From the NCBI RefSeq assembly GCF_003205495.1, contig NZ_QJRX01000002.1:310001-374000 (forward strand): a DNA stretch of 64,000 nucleotides. Reading direction: 5' to 3'. This stretch comes from Aquipseudomonas alcaligenes (GTDB lineage Bacteria > Pseudomonadota > Gammaproteobacteria > Pseudomonadales > Pseudomonadaceae). The translations under genes and the position numbers were made by a program. Positions 15,786 to 27,252 of this stretch are shown piece after piece (positions within the stretch are counted from its first letter, which is position 1; every line of letters starts with the position of its first letter). Under the pieces are notes generated by a model, which ran no database searches, was not told where the DNA came from, and was given only the letters and a program-made list of their open reading frames with translations.

Positions 15786-18551
15786 TCAGGAGGGCAGGGC
15801 GTCACGCTGGCGGCGTTCGCGCTCGCCGACCCAGTGGGCGATCAGCTCGCGCAGCTGCGACATTTCCACCGGCTTGGACATGTGCCCGTCCATGCCGACC
15901 TGGCGCGCGCGCTCCTTGTGTTCGGCGAGGATGTGCGCGGTCAGTGCCACCACCGGAGTGCGGCCGCGCTGCTCGCGCTGCTCCCATTCGCGCAGGCGCT
16001 CGGTGGCGGAGAAGCCATCGAGCACCGGCATCTCGCAGTCCATCAGCACCAGGTCGTACTGGCGTTCCTGCATGGCGCGCAGGGCCTCCTCGCCGTTGCT
16101 GGCGGTGTCCGGCTGCAGGTTGAGCTTGCTCAGCATGCCGCGGATGACCTTGGTGGAGATGCTGTTGTCCTCGGCCACCAGGATGCGGAAATCCTCCGGC
16201 ACCTGCAGCGGGCCACTCTCGGCCGGCTGCAGCCGGGGAATACCGGCCTGGCGCTGGGCCAGTTCGTCGGCCAGGGTGGTCTTCAGCGTATAGCCGGCCA
16301 CCGGCTTGGCCAGGATGCGCTTGATCCCGGCGTTGCGCGCGATGATCTTGCTCGGCGCGTTGCTGATGCCGGTGAGCATGATCAGCAGGATGTCGTGGTT
16401 GAGGTTGGGGTCTTCCTTGATCTTGGCGGCCAGCTGCATGCCGGTCATGCCGGGCATTTCCTGGTCCAGCAGCACGGCGTCGAAGAACTCGCGCAGGTGC
16501 GCCTTGGTGCGCAGCAGGGCCAGGGCCTCCTTGCCGGAAGCCACCGCGCTGACCTGCAGGCCCCAGGCCGTGCACTGCTGCACCAGCACCTTGCGACAGG
16601 TCTCGTTGTCGTCCACCACCAGCAGGCGCGCGCCCTGCAGCGGGCCGTCGAGGTCGGCGGTGGGCTGCTCCAGGCGCTGCGGGTCGAGCGGCAGGGTCAG
16701 CCACAGGGTACTGCCGGCGCTGCCGCCGCTCTGCACGCCGAACTCGCCGTCCATCAGGCGCACCAGCTGGCGGGCGATGATCAGGCCGAGGCGGCCGCCG
16801 AGCTTGCTGCTGGAGAGGAAGTCGCTGCTGTGCAGCTGGCTGTTGAGCAGGGCGTCGCGCTCCTCGGCCTCCAGCGGGCGGCCGCTGTCCTGCACGGCGA
16901 TGCGCAGGCGCGGGGTCTTGCCTTCGGTATCCAGGGCCACCACCAGCAGGACTTCGCCCTCGTCGGTCTGGCGGAAGGCGTTGTCCAGCAGGCTCAGCAG
17001 GGTCTGGCGCAGGCGTGTGGGGTCGCCGCTGATCACCCTGGGTACCTGCGGCTGGGTGAAGCTGATCAGCTCGACCTTCTGCTGCTCAGCCTTGGCGCGG
17101 AAGATGTCCAGGCAGTCGTCGATCAGCGCATTGAGGTCGAACTGCACGTCGTCCAGCTCGATCTGCCCGGATTCCAGCTTGGAGATGTCGAGGATCTCGT
17201 TGATCAGGGTGAGCAGCTCGTTGCCGGAGCTGTGGATGGTCTGCACATAGTCGCGCTGCTTGGCCGACAGCGGGGTGCCGAGCAGCAGCTCGGTCATGCC
17301 CAGCACGCCGTTCATGGGGGTGCGGATCTCGTGGCTTATCTTCGCCAGGAACTCGGCCTTGGCCTTCAGCTCGGCGCTGCTGGCGGCCTCGCGGGTGCTC
17401 TGGAACAGGGTCTCGCGCTGGATCTGCCGCTGCCGCTCGGACAGCGCGATGCTCAGCACCAGGCCGGCGACCATGGCCACGCTGAACAGGCTGAGCACCA
17501 GCCAGCCGGGGTTGAGCTGGTCGAAGCCGAACAGCACCGGGCCGAGCACGGCGAAGCCCAGGTCGAAGATCGCCACGCCGGCGAACACCAGGCGTGCCGG
17601 ACGGTAGCCGCCACGCCAGTGCACCAGGGCGATGGCCGGTACGGTCAGGGCCACCAGCACCACCAGGCCGTAGACCAGCCAGCTGTGCCAGAACAGACCG
17701 GTGAAACCGATCATGGCCGCGGCGACGGCGATCAGGGCGAATTCACCGTGCAGGACATGGCGCAGCGGGCTGCGCACGGCCTGGCTGTTACTGAAGAAGA
17801 AACGGGTGTAGCCGAGGATGCACAGGGCGGCGGCCAGGGCCGCCAGGTCGGCGATCAGCGACTGGTTGTAGCTCTGCTCCGGCAGCAGCACGGCCAGCAG
17901 GCCGATGTTGGCGGTGGCGCAGACGGCCAGGGCGACGTGCATGCCGGCCAGCCACAGGTTGCTGGCGGTGGGCGAATAGGCCATGCGCAGCAGGTTGAAC
18001 AGCGCCAGCAGCAGCAGGCCGCCGAGCAGCGCGCCGAACAGATAGGCAGGTTTTTCCTGGGCCACCAGCTCGGGTTCGTCGATGACCTTGAACCACATCA
18101 TCAGGGCATGGTTGGAGGTCATGCGCAGGTAGGCGGTGCGCGGCTGGTCGTCGTTGGGCAGGCTGAACAGGTAGGCCCGTGAGGGCAGTGGCCGCGAGCT
18201 CAGGGTCAGGGCCTCGCCGGTGCGCAGCTGCTGTTCCAGCTCACCGTCCTTGACCAGGTAGAAGTCCAGATGCTGCACGCGCGGGGCGAACAGCCACAGC
18301 CAGTGCGGGCTGGACAGGGCGCGGGTATCGACTTTCAGCCAGATGGCCTGGGGCGAGGCGGGGAGGGTGAAGGCCAGGCGGTCCAGCGGCTGGAAGCGCG
18401 AGCGCTGGGCCTGGACCTCGGTGAACGTCAGCTCGGCCGACTTGTCCAGCAGGATCGACCAGCTGTCTCCGGTGGTATTGGGCGCAGCCGAGGCCGACAG
18501 CCCCAGGAGCAGGCTGACGAGAAGTCCTGTGGCGATCCAGAGCCGGCGCAC
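15786..18551 (-). CDS. retS: RetS-type hybrid sensor kinase
   Basis: 921 residues from the GTG at 18551 (GAAGGGA ribosome binding site). A TTG 18 codons upstream has no ribosome binding site and falls in the purD terminator. Order: signal peptide, periplasmic 7TMR-DISMED2 domain (~25-165), seven membrane helices (~170-370), HisKA with H407 in ISHEIRTPMNG, HATPase, REC1 (D696) and REC2 (D838). The HATPase is degenerate: the G1 box reads DSGRPLEAEE instead of D-x-G-x-G, and G2 reads GGRLGLIIA. That fits RetS, which controls the Gac/Rsm switch by binding GacS more than by ordinary kinase action. Position after purD-purH matches PAO1 as I recall it. Confidence 0.88.
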   Translation of the reverse strand: MRRLWIATGLLVSLLLGLSASAAPNTTGDSWSILLDKSAELTFTEVQAQRSRFQPLDRLAFTLPASPQAIWLKVDTRALSSPHWLWLFAPRVQHLDFYLVKDGELEQQLRTGEALTLSSRPLPSRAYLFSLPNDDQPRTAYLRMTSNHALMMWFKVIDEPELVAQEKPAYLFGALLGGLLLLALFNLLRMAYSPTASNLWLAGMHVALAVCATANIGLLAVLLPEQSYNQSLIADLAALAAALCILGYTRFFFSNSQAVRSPLRHVLHGEFALIAVAAAMIGFTGLFWHSWLVYGLVVLVALTVPAIALVHWRGGYRPARLVFAGVAIFDLGFAVLGPVLFGFDQLNPGWLVLSLFSVAMVAGLVLSIALSERQRQIQRETLFQSTREAASSAELKAKAEFLAKISHEIRTPMNGVLGMTELLLGTPLSAKQRDYVQTIHSSGNELLTLINEILDISKLESGQIELDDVQFDLNALIDDCLDIFRAKAEQQKVELISFTQPQVPRVISGDPTRLRQTLLSLLDNAFRQTDEGEVLLVVALDTEGKTPRLRIAVQDSGRPLEAEERDALLNSQLHSSDFLSSSKLGGRLGLIIARQLVRLMDGEFGVQSGGSAGSTLWLTLPLDPQRLEQPTADLDGPLQGARLLVVDDNETCRKVLVQQCTAWGLQVSAVASGKEALALLRTKAHLREFFDAVLLDQEMPGMTGMQLAAKIKEDPNLNHDILLIMLTGISNAPSKIIARNAGIKRILAKPVAGYTLKTTLADELAQRQAGIPRLQPAESGPLQVPEDFRILVAEDNSISTKVIRGMLSKLNLQPDTASNGEEALRAMQERQYDLVLMDCEMPVLDGFSATERLREWEQREQRGRTPVVALTAHILAEHKERARQVGMDGHMSKPVEMSQLRELIAHWVGERERRQRDALPS

Positions 18552-18601
18552 GGCAGAGTCCCTTCGGTGAGTGATCTCCGGATTATAGCTAGGGCTTATG
18601 G

Positions 18602-18628
18602 ACAAAAGGCAGCCATCTAGGCTGCCTT
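18602..18628 (-). terminator. Intrinsic terminator downstream of purD
   Basis: AAGGCAGCC at 18606-18614 pairs with GGCTGCCTT at 18620-18628 around five bases. On the minus strand the stem is followed by a TTTTG run. It closes the purH-purD unit and separates it from retS, whose own start lies about 50 bp further on. Confidence 0.8.
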
Positions 18629-18693
18629 AATGAGGGTTTTACCGCATCTTTACCTTGCGGCCGGTCGCAATAGTGCGGACCGGCTGCCGGCTG

Positions 18694-19983
<1,290 letters not shown>

Positions 19984-20020
19984 GTCTCTCTCCTTGTGGA
20001 GGCGGGCCGGTTGCCCGTTC

Positions 20021-20044
20021 GGTGGACAGCTTCGGCTGTCCACC
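20021..20044. repeat. UUCG-loop hairpin in the purH-purD gap
   Basis: GGTGGACAGC (20021-20030) and GCTGTCCACC (20035-20044) are perfect complements around TTCG, an extra-stable tetraloop in RNA. The right arm is followed by CTACG, giving the CCACCCTAC border seen in similar palindromes elsewhere in the window. The rest of the 220-bp gap shows no gene. Confidence 0.75.
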
Positions 20045-20203
20045 CTACGAAAATCTTGCTTCTAGCGCTCTATCGGGCCGTGATGGAGCGTCTGGCTGCT
20101 AGGCGGAGGTCGGTTCGACGAGCGCAGTTGCCTAGTGGCAATGAGCATCGGCGAATCGGCCTCCAACAACGCAGACGGGCGCTTCAGCGCGGCCGTGCCA
20201 GGG

Positions 20204-21811
20204 TTAGTGGCGGAAGTGGCGCATGCCGGTGAACACCATGGCGATCCCGGCTTCGTCGGCGGCATCGATCACTTCCTGGTCGCGCATCGAACCACCCGGC
20301 TGGATCACCGCGGTGATGCCGGCCTTGGCGGCGTTGTCGATGCCGTCGCGGAAGGGGAAAAAGGCGTCCGAGGCCATCACTGCGCCTTTGACTTCCAGGC
20401 CGGCATGCTCGGCCTTGATGGCGGCGATACGCGCGGAGTTGACGCGGCTCATCTGGCCGGCGCCGACGCCGACGGTCTGGCGGTTCTTGGCATAGACGAT
20501 GGCGTTGGATTTGACGAACTTGGCCACTTTCCAGGCGAAGATCAGGTCGTGTACTTCCTGCTCGCTCGGCGCGCGCTTGGTCACGACTTTCAGGTCGCTG
20601 GCGGCGATCATGCCGATGTCACGGCTCTGTACCAGCAGGCCGCCGTTGACGCGCTTGAAGTCCCAGCCGGCGGCACGTTCGGCCGACCACTCGCCGCACT
20701 CCAGCAAGCGCACGTTGGCCTTGGCGGCGACCACAGCGCGGGCCTCGGCGGAGACTTTCGGGGCGATGATCACTTCGACGAACTGGCGCTCGACGATGGC
20801 CTTGGCGGTCTCGCCATCCAGCTCGCGGTTGAAGGCGATGATGCCGCCGAAGGCGGATTCGCTGTCGGTGGCGTAGGCCAAGTCATAGGCCTTGCGGATG
20901 CCGCCTTCGTCTTCCGGGACCACGGAAACGCCGCAGGGGTTGGCGTGCTTGACGATGACGCAGGCCGGCTTGACGAAGCTCTTCACGCATTCCAGCGCGG
21001 CGTCGGTGTCGGCCACGTTGTTGAACGACAGTTCCTTGCCCTGCAGCTGCTTGGCGGTGGACACGCTGGCTTCGCCCGGGGTGGCCTCGACATAGAAGGC
21101 CGCGCTCTGGTGCGGGTTCTCGCCGTAGCGCATCTCCTGGGCCTTGATGAACTGGCTGTTGAAGGTGCGCGGGAAAGCGCCGCGGCCTTCGGTGGAGAGA
21201 GTGTCGCGGCTCTGATCGATGGTGCCCAGGTAGTTGGCAATCATGCCGTCGTAGGCAGCGGTGTGCTCGAAGGCCTTCAGTGCCAGATCGAAGCGCTGGG
21301 CGTAGCTCAGGCCGCCGGCTTTCAGGCTTTCCACGATGCCGGCGTAATCGCTGGCATTGACCACGATGGCCACATCTTTGTGGTTCTTCGCGGCCGAGCG
21401 GACCATGGTCGGGCCGCCGATATCGATGTTCTCGATGGCATCGGCCAGGTCACAGCCCGGCTTGGCCACGGTGGCGGCGAAGGGGTAGAGGTTGACCGCG
21501 ACCAGGTCGATCGGCTGGATGCCGTGCTCTTCCATCACCGCGCCGTCGAGGGCGCGACGGCCGAGGATGCCGCCGTGGATCTTCGGGTGCAGGGTCTTGA
21601 CGCGACCGTCCATCATCTCCGGGAAGCCGGTGTAGTCGGCCACTTCCACGGCCGCGACGCCGTTGTCCTTGAGCAGCTTGTAGGTGCCGCCGGTGGAGAG
21701 GATTTCGACGCCCAGGGCGACGAGCTCGCGGGCGAACTCGAGGATGCCGGTCTTGTCGGAGACGCTGATCAGGGCACGGCGAACGGGGAGGCGGGTGGTC
21801 TGGTCGGTCAT
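20204..21811 (-). CDS. purH: Bifunctional AICAR formyltransferase / IMP cyclohydrolase
   Basis: 535 residues from the ATG at 21811 ([20 protein letters not shown]), which matches the P. aeruginosa start as I remember it; an ATG four codons earlier is possible. It carries out the last two steps of IMP synthesis. The N-terminal MGS-like IMP cyclohydrolase domain covers ~1-200 ([22 protein letters not shown]). The C-terminal AICAR transformylase contains the conserved KHANPCG motif. The gene is separated from fis by a strong terminator, so it should have its own promoter in the 83 bp upstream. Confidence 0.97.
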   Translation of the reverse strand: MTDQTTRLPVRRALISVSDKTGILEFARELVALGVEILSTGGTYKLLKDNGVAAVEVADYTGFPEMMDGRVKTLHPKIHGGILGRRALDGAVMEEHGIQPIDLVAVNLYPFAATVAKPGCDLADAIENIDIGGPTMVRSAAKNHKDVAIVVNASDYAGIVESLKAGGLSYAQRFDLALKAFEHTAAYDGMIANYLGTIDQSRDTLSTEGRGAFPRTFNSQFIKAQEMRYGENPHQSAAFYVEATPGEASVSTAKQLQGKELSFNNVADTDAALECVKSFVKPACVIVKHANPCGVSVVPEDEGGIRKAYDLAYATDSESAFGGIIAFNRELDGETAKAIVERQFVEVIIAPKVSAEARAVVAAKANVRLLECGEWSAERAAGWDFKRVNGGLLVQSRDIGMIAASDLKVVTKRAPSEQEVHDLIFAWKVAKFVKSNAIVYAKNRQTVGVGAGQMSRVNSARIAAIKAEHAGLEVKGAVMASDAFFPFRDGIDNAAKAGITAVIQPGGSMRDQEVIDAADEAGIAMVFTGMRHFRH

Positions 21812-21841
21812 TGCAAAGTCCATCGGAGCTTGGGGTTCAGT

Positions 21842-21880
21842 AAAAAAGGGCGACCCTTTCAGCTTGCGGGCCGCCCTTTT
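21842..21880 (-). terminator. Intrinsic terminator downstream of dusB-fis
   Basis: On the minus strand AAAAGGGCG pairs with CGCCCTTTT (21872-21880 with 21844-21852), continuing into a run of six T. It lies 15 bp after the fis stop and ends the dusB-fis transcript before purH. Confidence 0.8.
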
Positions 21881-21894
21881 CCAGGATTCGCTGC

Positions 21895-22230
21895 TTACAG
21901 CAGATCGTATTGCTTGAGCTTCTTGCGCAGGGTGCCGCGGTTCAGACCGAGCAGCTCGGAGGCCTTGGTCTGGTTGCCCTTGACATGGTTCATCACGGTC
22001 TCCAGCAGCGGTGCCTCGACCTCGGTCAGTACCAGGTTGTAGACGTCGGTCACTTCGGCCCCCTCGAGGTGGGCGAAGTAGTTGCGCAGGGCCTTCTCGA
22101 CGCTGTCGCGCAGGGTCTGGCCCTGCTCGAACGGCGTGTTCAGGTGCTGCTTCAGGTTGGCGTTGTCGCTCACGGGTACTGCCCCATCAAAAACTGATTG
22201 CTCAAAAAAAGGCTCGGTCATCCTCGTCAT
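21895..22230 (-). CDS. fis: DNA-binding protein Fis
   Basis: 111 residues from the ATG at 22230, whose ATGA overlaps the dusB stop. Fis is a nucleoid protein that bends DNA and activates rRNA promoters. The C-terminal helix-turn-helix [20 protein letters not shown] followed by [12 protein letters not shown] is near-identical across gammaproteobacteria. The N-terminus is variable. An internal ATG at 22221 would shorten it by three residues. The dusB-fis arrangement is the standard one in gammaproteobacteria. Confidence 0.95.
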   Translation of the reverse strand: MTRMTEPFFEQSVFDGAVPVSDNANLKQHLNTPFEQGQTLRDSVEKALRNYFAHLEGAEVTDVYNLVLTEVEAPLLETVMNHVKGNQTKASELLGLNRGTLRKKLKQYDLL

Positions 22231-23225
22231 GCGGCCACCCCTTCTCCTTTGTTGTTCTGCTCGGCGAAGAACTGCCGAACGGCGGTGCACTGCGCGTCCG
22301 TACTTTCCAGACGATTGAACCCGGCGCGGAACTCGCGAGCGCCGGGCAGGGTTGCCAGGTACCAGCCGACATGCTTGCGGGCGATGCGCACGCCCATCAC
22401 TTCGCCATAGAAGGCGTGCAGCGCGGCCAGGTGCTCCAGCAGGATGCGTTCTACTTCGTAGAGGGTCGGCGCCGGCAGCTCCTTGCCGGTTGCCAGGAAG
22501 TGGGCGATTTCGCGGAAGATCCACGGTCGTCCCTGCGCCGCACGGCCGATCAGCAGAGCATCGGCGCCGGTGGCGTCGAGCACGGTGCGGGCCTTGTGCG
22601 GCGAATCGATGTCGCCATTGGCGAACACCGGAATGGATACCGCCTGCTTGATGGCGGCAATGGTGTCGTACTCGGCCTCGCCGGTGTACAGGTCGGCGCG
22701 GGTGCGGCCGTGCACGGCCAGGGCGGCGATGCCGGCCTGTTCGGCGATCTTGGCCACGGTGACGCCGTTCTTGTTGGCGCGGTCCCAGCCGGTGCGGATC
22801 TTCAGGGTGACCGGCACCTCGACGGCGCTGACCACTGCATTGAGGATCGCCGTCACCAGTTCCTCATCTTTCATCAGCGCCGAGCCGGCGGCCTTGTTGC
22901 AGACCTTCTTGGCCGGGCAACCCATGTTGATGTCGATGATCTGCGCGCCCAGCTCGACGTTGCGGCGGGCGGCTTCGGCCAGCATCTCGGGATCGCCGCC
23001 GGCAATCTGTACCGAGCGCGGCTCGGGATCACCGGCATGGATCATGCGCAGGCTGGACTTGCGGCTGTTCCACAGGCGCACGTCGCTGGTGACCATCTCG
23101 GAGACCACCATCCCGGCGCCGAGGCGCCGGCACAGCTGCCGGAACGGCTGATCGGTGACGCCCGCCATGGGGGCGAGGATCAGCTGGTTGGGCAGTGTGT
23201 AAGGGCCGATGCGTACCACCGACAT
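22227..23225 (-). CDS. dusB: tRNA-dihydrouridine synthase B
   Basis: 332 residues from the ATG at 23225; further in-frame ATGs upstream (23231, 23261) are not in the conserved length. This FMN enzyme reduces specific uridines in tRNA. Signature segments are LAPMAGVTDQPFR, the catalytic-Cys loop NMGCPAKKVCNKAAGSALM, LKIRTGWDRANKN, VHGRTRADLYTGEA and LLIGRAAQGRPWIF. It forms an operon with fis through a four-base overlap. The ~210 bp upstream contain no gene and should hold the operon promoter, the growth-rate-regulated region in other species. Confidence 0.95.
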   Translation of the reverse strand: MSVVRIGPYTLPNQLILAPMAGVTDQPFRQLCRRLGAGMVVSEMVTSDVRLWNSRKSSLRMIHAGDPEPRSVQIAGGDPEMLAEAARRNVELGAQIIDINMGCPAKKVCNKAAGSALMKDEELVTAILNAVVSAVEVPVTLKIRTGWDRANKNGVTVAKIAEQAGIAALAVHGRTRADLYTGEAEYDTIAAIKQAVSIPVFANGDIDSPHKARTVLDATGADALLIGRAAQGRPWIFREIAHFLATGKELPAPTLYEVERILLEHLAALHAFYGEVMGVRIARKHVGWYLATLPGAREFRAGFNRLESTDAQCTAVRQFFAEQNNKGEGVAA

Positions 23226-23406
23226 GGTCATCCCTGTTGTCTCGAAGGTCGTTTCGGGCAATGGCGTAGCCTGCCAGGGAGCGAAACGGCGATCGGGGGA
23301 GTGCGAAAAAGGGAGGGCATGATACCCGCTCTCGATGACCGGATAAAGGCTGTTTTGAACAAATTATGAGCAGCCATCGGGTTATCGCCTTTGGCTAGGA
23401 GAAGTG

Positions 23407-23436
23407 CCGCAAGCGCCGGGAATCCGGCGCTTGCGG
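23407..23436 (-). terminator. Strong hairpin after the DUF3426 gene
   Basis: A perfect 13-base stem (23407-23419 with 23424-23436, CCGCAAGCGCCGG arms) around GAAT begins 1 bp after the stop codon of the zinc-ribbon gene. There is no T-tract on either strand, so it may block exonucleases or Rho rather than terminate intrinsically. Confidence 0.55.
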
Positions 23437-23437
23437 C

Positions 23438-24814
23438 CTATTCGGGAGAGTGGAAGCTGAGGCTGTAATTGACCGCCTTGGCGCCCGGATCCTTGATCTC
23501 CAGGGAGATGTGGATCGGCGTCTGCGGCGGCATCTCGTCCTGGCCGGCCAGCTCGCCGCTGAGGTACTCGCTGGGGCGGAAGCGGCTGCTGGCGATCAGC
23601 TGGCCGTTGAGGTCGGCGAAGCGCAGCTCCAGCAGCGGGAAGGGCTGGGCGAACTGGGCGCGGTTGTAGAGGATGGCATCGACCATCAGTGCGTCCATGT
23701 ACTGCGGGTGGCTGCGCACCACCAGGTTGGTGCTGCGGATCTGCGTGATGTCGACCTTGGACGGCAGGCTGCAGCCGATCTCCGGGCAGAGCGTCTCGAA
23801 CCAGGGGCGGTACTGGTCCTGGCGGGCCAGTTCCTCGAAGTGGTAGACCACGTACTGGGTGGCCAGGGCGCCGGCGGCGATGAGGTTCAGCAGGCTCCAG
23901 CCGATCCAGCGGCCCCAGGGCTTTCTGGGCTGTCGCCAGTCCAGTTGCAGCGGATCGTCGCTGAGTGCCAGCAGGCTGTCATCGCGCAGCGCCGGCTCGC
24001 TGCGAGCCGGTTTGGATGGCGCCGAGACCACCGGTTCGGCGGCGATGCCATAGTCGCCGTCGGCGATTTCCTCGGGCTCGTCCTCGTCGGCGGCGGACAG
24101 GTTGCCCAGCTCCGGCTCCTCACGCTCCGGCGGCGCTTCCTCGAGCGGTTTGCTGCGGGCCGCCGGCTGTGGCTCGGTCGCGCGCGGCGTCTCGGGCTCG
24201 GCCCGCGGGCGCACGGGACTCGCAGGCGCCGGTGTGCGCGGCGGCTCGTCCTTGATCAGCGATTCGGCCCAGCTCTCGTCGTGGCGCTTGTCCTCGTCCT
24301 CGCCGCGCAGCAGGCTTTCGGCCGGCTTGGGCGCGCTGTCCACGGCCAGGAACTCGCGGGACAGCTGCATCTCCTGCTCTTCCAGCTTGGCCAGCTCCTC
24401 GTCCAGGTCGAGGTTGTCCAGATCCAGGTCGTCGTGAATCCACAGGGTGTCGATGGACTTCTTCTCGGGCGCCGCTGGCTGGCTGGGCTTGACCGGCACC
24501 GCTGGCGTGGCGACGGCCGGCGCGGGTGCGGCGGGCGGTGGTGCTACAGGCGCCGGGGCGGGCGCAGGGTGTGGCGTCGCGGCGGTGGGTGCGGGGGCGG
24601 CCGGTTTCGTCGCTGCCGGTGCGGGAGTCGCTGCGGGCGATGACGTAGCTGGTTTGCTGGCCCGATTCTGGTCCACCAGCAGCTGCTGGGCGGCATTGAA
24701 CACGCGCATGCAGGCCCCGCAGCGCACCGCACCATGGGCCGCGCCCAACTGGGCGCGACTGATGCGGAAACTGGTACGGCAATGGGGGCACTGGGTGACG
24801 AAACTGTCGGTCAT
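23438..24814 (-). CDS. Zinc-ribbon and DUF3426 domain membrane protein
   Basis: 458 residues. Residues ~8-37 form an MJ0042-type zinc ribbon with CPHC and CGAC pairs. Next comes a long low-complexity Ala/Pro-rich and then acidic linker (~55-290), one membrane helix near residue 300 (WIGWSLLNLIAAGALATQYV) and a C-terminal DUF3426 domain on the far side (CPEIGCSLP, LVVRSHPQYMDALMVDAILYN). The layout puts the zinc ribbon in the cytoplasm and DUF3426 in the periplasm. It follows prmA by 61 bp on the same strand. The biochemical role is not known. The linker is likely to vary greatly between strains. Confidence 0.85.
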   Translation of the reverse strand: MTDSFVTQCPHCRTSFRISRAQLGAAHGAVRCGACMRVFNAAQQLLVDQNRASKPATSSPAATPAPAATKPAAPAPTAATPHPAPAPAPVAPPPAAPAPAVATPAVPVKPSQPAAPEKKSIDTLWIHDDLDLDNLDLDEELAKLEEQEMQLSREFLAVDSAPKPAESLLRGEDEDKRHDESWAESLIKDEPPRTPAPASPVRPRAEPETPRATEPQPAARSKPLEEAPPEREEPELGNLSAADEDEPEEIADGDYGIAAEPVVSAPSKPARSEPALRDDSLLALSDDPLQLDWRQPRKPWGRWIGWSLLNLIAAGALATQYVVYHFEELARQDQYRPWFETLCPEIGCSLPSKVDITQIRSTNLVVRSHPQYMDALMVDAILYNRAQFAQPFPLLELRFADLNGQLIASSRFRPSEYLSGELAGQDEMPPQTPIHISLEIKDPGAKAVNYSLSFHSPE

Positions 24815-24875
24815 GCGGCGGTCCGTGCGAAACAGGGCGCTAGTTTACCCAAGCCGGGGCCTGGGTAGACAAGCT

Positions 24876-25757
24876 CTAGGCGCGTTTGACGCCGCTGATG
24901 CGGACCCAGCCGTCCTTGATCGCGGTCGGATCCAGGTCGAAGGCGCCCGCGTAGGCGGCGCGCACTTCCTCGGCCTGCTCGGCGAGGATGCCGGACAGCG
25001 CCAGGCGGCCGCCGGCCTTGACCAGGGCGGTGATCTGCGGGGCCAGGGATACCAGCGGGCCGGCGAGGATATTGGCCACCACCACCTCGGCCGGCTGCTG
25101 CGGCAGGTCGGCGGGCAGGTAGACCGGGAAGCGCGCCGGGTCGATGCCGTTGCGCGAGGCATTGTCGCGCGAGGCCTCCAGGGCCTGCGGGTCGATGTCG
25201 GTGCCGAGTGCCTGGGACGCGCCGAGCAGCAGGGCGGCGATGGCCAGGATGCCGGAGCCGCAGCCGAAGTCGAGCACGGTGCAGCCGGTGAGGTCCTGGC
25301 CGTCCAGCCATTCCAGGCACAGCGCGGTGGTCGGGTGGGTGCCGGTGCCGAAGGCCAGGCCCGGGTCGAGCAGCAGGTTGACCGCCTCCGGCTGCGGTGC
25401 GGCGTGCCAGCTCGGCACTATCCACAGACGCTGGCCGAAACGCATCGGCTGGAAGTTGTCCATCCAGCTGCGCTCCCAGTCCTGGTCCTCGATGTGCTCG
25501 ATCTGGTGTTCGGGCAGCGGGGCGCCGGTAAGCAGTTCGAGGTGCGCGATCAGATTGGCCGGGTCGGTGTCGGCCTCGAACAGGGCCAGCAGATGGGTGT
25601 TGGACCACAGCGGGGTGGTGCCCAGGTCCGGCTCGAAGATCGGCTGGTCCTCTGCGTCCATGAAGGTTACCGACACGGCGCCGACGCCGAGCAGGGCGTC
25701 CTCGTAGGTCTCCGCCTGCTGCGGGGTGATGGCGAGACGGACTTGTAACCAGGGCAT
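24876..25757 (-). CDS. prmA: Ribosomal protein L11 methyltransferase
   Basis: 293 residues from the ATG at 25757; an upstream extension is non-conserved. It trimethylates residues of ribosomal protein L11 using S-adenosylmethionine. The N-terminal L11-recognition domain (~1-60) precedes a class I methyltransferase fold with motif [21 protein letters not shown], the acidic [14 protein letters not shown] segment and [11 protein letters not shown]. It is followed on the same strand by the DUF3426 gene and preceded by the accC terminator. Confidence 0.95.
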   Translation of the reverse strand: MPWLQVRLAITPQQAETYEDALLGVGAVSVTFMDAEDQPIFEPDLGTTPLWSNTHLLALFEADTDPANLIAHLELLTGAPLPEHQIEHIEDQDWERSWMDNFQPMRFGQRLWIVPSWHAAPQPEAVNLLLDPGLAFGTGTHPTTALCLEWLDGQDLTGCTVLDFGCGSGILAIAALLLGASQALGTDIDPQALEASRDNASRNGIDPARFPVYLPADLPQQPAEVVVANILAGPLVSLAPQITALVKAGGRLALSGILAEQAEEVRAAYAGAFDLDPTAIKDGWVRISGVKRA

Positions 25758-25838
25758 GGCGAACCTCATGGGCGGTGTTGCGTGGGCGCGCAGCTTACTT
25801 GAGGGGGCGGCGCCCCGCCAGTTCAGGCGCTGAAACGA

Positions 25839-25864
25839 CAAGGGCCGCCCGAGGGCGGCCCTTG
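25839..25864 (-). terminator. Terminator downstream of accC
   Basis: A 12-base perfect stem, 25839-25850 (CAAGGGCCGCCC) with 25853-25864, on the minus strand is followed by TCGTTTC, a weak U-rich tail. It lies 15 bp past the accC stop and ends the aroQ-accB-accC operon. Confidence 0.7.
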
Positions 25865-25879
25865 CTCACGGCAGGATAA

Positions 25880-27235
25880 TCAGTGCTTATCCATGCCCAG
25901 CTTCTTCTCGAGGTAGTGAATGTTCACGCCCCCCTTGAGGAAGCCCTTGTCGCGGGTCAGGTCGCGGTGCAGCGGGATGTTGGTCTTGATGCCGTCGACC
26001 ACGATCTCGTCCAGGGCGTTGCGCATGCGCGCCATGGCTTCGTCGCGGGTGCGACCGTAGCTGATCAGCTTGCCGATCAGCGAGTCGTAGTTCGGCGGTA
26101 CCGAGTAGCCGCTGTACAGGTGCGAGTCGACGCGGATGCCGTTGCCGCCCGGGGCGTGGAAGTGCTTGACCTTGCCGGGGCAGGGCATGAAGTTGTCCGG
26201 GTCTTCGGCGTTGATCCGGCATTCCAGGGCGTGGCCGAGGATCTTCACGTCTTCCTGCTTGATCGACAGCTTGTTGCCGGCGGCGATGCTGAGCATTTCC
26301 TTGACGATGTCGATGCCGGTGACCATCTCGGTGACCGGGTGTTCGACCTGCACGCGGGTGTTCATCTCGATGAAGTAGAAACGACCGTCTTCATAGAGGA
26401 ACTCGAAGGTGCCGGCGCCGCGGTAGCCGATCTCGATGCAGGCATCGACGCAGCGCTTGAGCACTTCGGCGCGGGCCTTCTCGTCGATCAGCGGGGCTGG
26501 GGCCTCTTCCAGCACCTTCTGGTGACGGCGCTGCAGCGAGCAGTCGCGGTCGTACAGGTGGATGGCGTTGCCCTGGCCGTCGGACAGTACCTGGACTTCC
26601 ACGTGGCGCGGGTTGCCGAGGAACTTCTCCAGGTAGACCATCGGGTTGCCGAAGGCGGCGCCGGCCTCGGTGCGGGTCAGCTTGGCCGACTTGATCAGGT
26701 CTTCTTCCTTGTGCACCACGCGCATGCCGCGACCACCCCCGCCGCCAGCGGCCTTGATGATCACCGGGTAGCCCACTTCGCGGGCGATGCGCAGGGCTTC
26801 TTCCTCGTCTTCCGGCAGCGGGCCGTCGGAGCCCGGTACCACCGGCACGCCGGACTTGATCATGGCTTCCTTGGCCGAGACCTTGTCGCCCATCAGGCGG
26901 ATCACGTCGGCGGTCGGGCCGATGAAGGCGAAGCCGGACTTCTCCACGCGCTCGGCGAAATCGGCGTTCTCGGCGAGGAAGCCGTAGCCCGGGTGGATGG
27001 CGGTGGCGCCGGTGACTTCGGCGGCACTGATGATCGCCGGGATGTTCAGGTAGGACTGCGCGCCCGGCGCCGGGCCGATGCATACCGACTCGTCGGCCAG
27101 GCCCAGGTGCATCAGTTCGCGGTCGGCGGTGGAGTGCACGGCCACCGTCTTGATGCCCAGCTCCTTGCAAGCGCGCAGGATGCGCAGGGCGATTTCGCCA
27201 CGGTTGGCGATCAGGACTTTCTCCAGCTTCTGCAT
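25880..27235 (-). CDS. accC: Biotin carboxylase subunit of acetyl-CoA carboxylase
   Basis: 451 residues from the ATG at 27235. It carboxylates biotin on AccB using ATP and bicarbonate, the first half of malonyl-CoA formation for fatty acid synthesis. Landmarks are [20 protein letters not shown], the glycine-rich ATP-grasp loop [24 protein letters not shown] and the catalytic [14 protein letters not shown]. It is 17 bp downstream of accB, in the aroQ-accB-accC order I recall from P. aeruginosa. Confidence 0.98.
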   Translation of the reverse strand: MQKLEKVLIANRGEIALRILRACKELGIKTVAVHSTADRELMHLGLADESVCIGPAPGAQSYLNIPAIISAAEVTGATAIHPGYGFLAENADFAERVEKSGFAFIGPTADVIRLMGDKVSAKEAMIKSGVPVVPGSDGPLPEDEEEALRIAREVGYPVIIKAAGGGGGRGMRVVHKEEDLIKSAKLTRTEAGAAFGNPMVYLEKFLGNPRHVEVQVLSDGQGNAIHLYDRDCSLQRRHQKVLEEAPAPLIDEKARAEVLKRCVDACIEIGYRGAGTFEFLYEDGRFYFIEMNTRVQVEHPVTEMVTGIDIVKEMLSIAAGNKLSIKQEDVKILGHALECRINAEDPDNFMPCPGKVKHFHAPGGNGIRVDSHLYSGYSVPPNYDSLIGKLISYGRTRDEAMARMRNALDEIVVDGIKTNIPLHRDLTRDKGFLKGGVNIHYLEKKLGMDKH

Positions 27236-27252
27236 CGCAGGTTCCCCGCGCA

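Noticed and set aside
18552..18605. Longer RetS starting at TTG 18605
   Set aside because: It has no ribosome binding site and would place the start in the purD terminator hairpin. A GTG at 18551 has a good site and is followed directly by the signal peptide. The longer form cannot be fully excluded because it gives numbering closer to the P. aeruginosa annotation.
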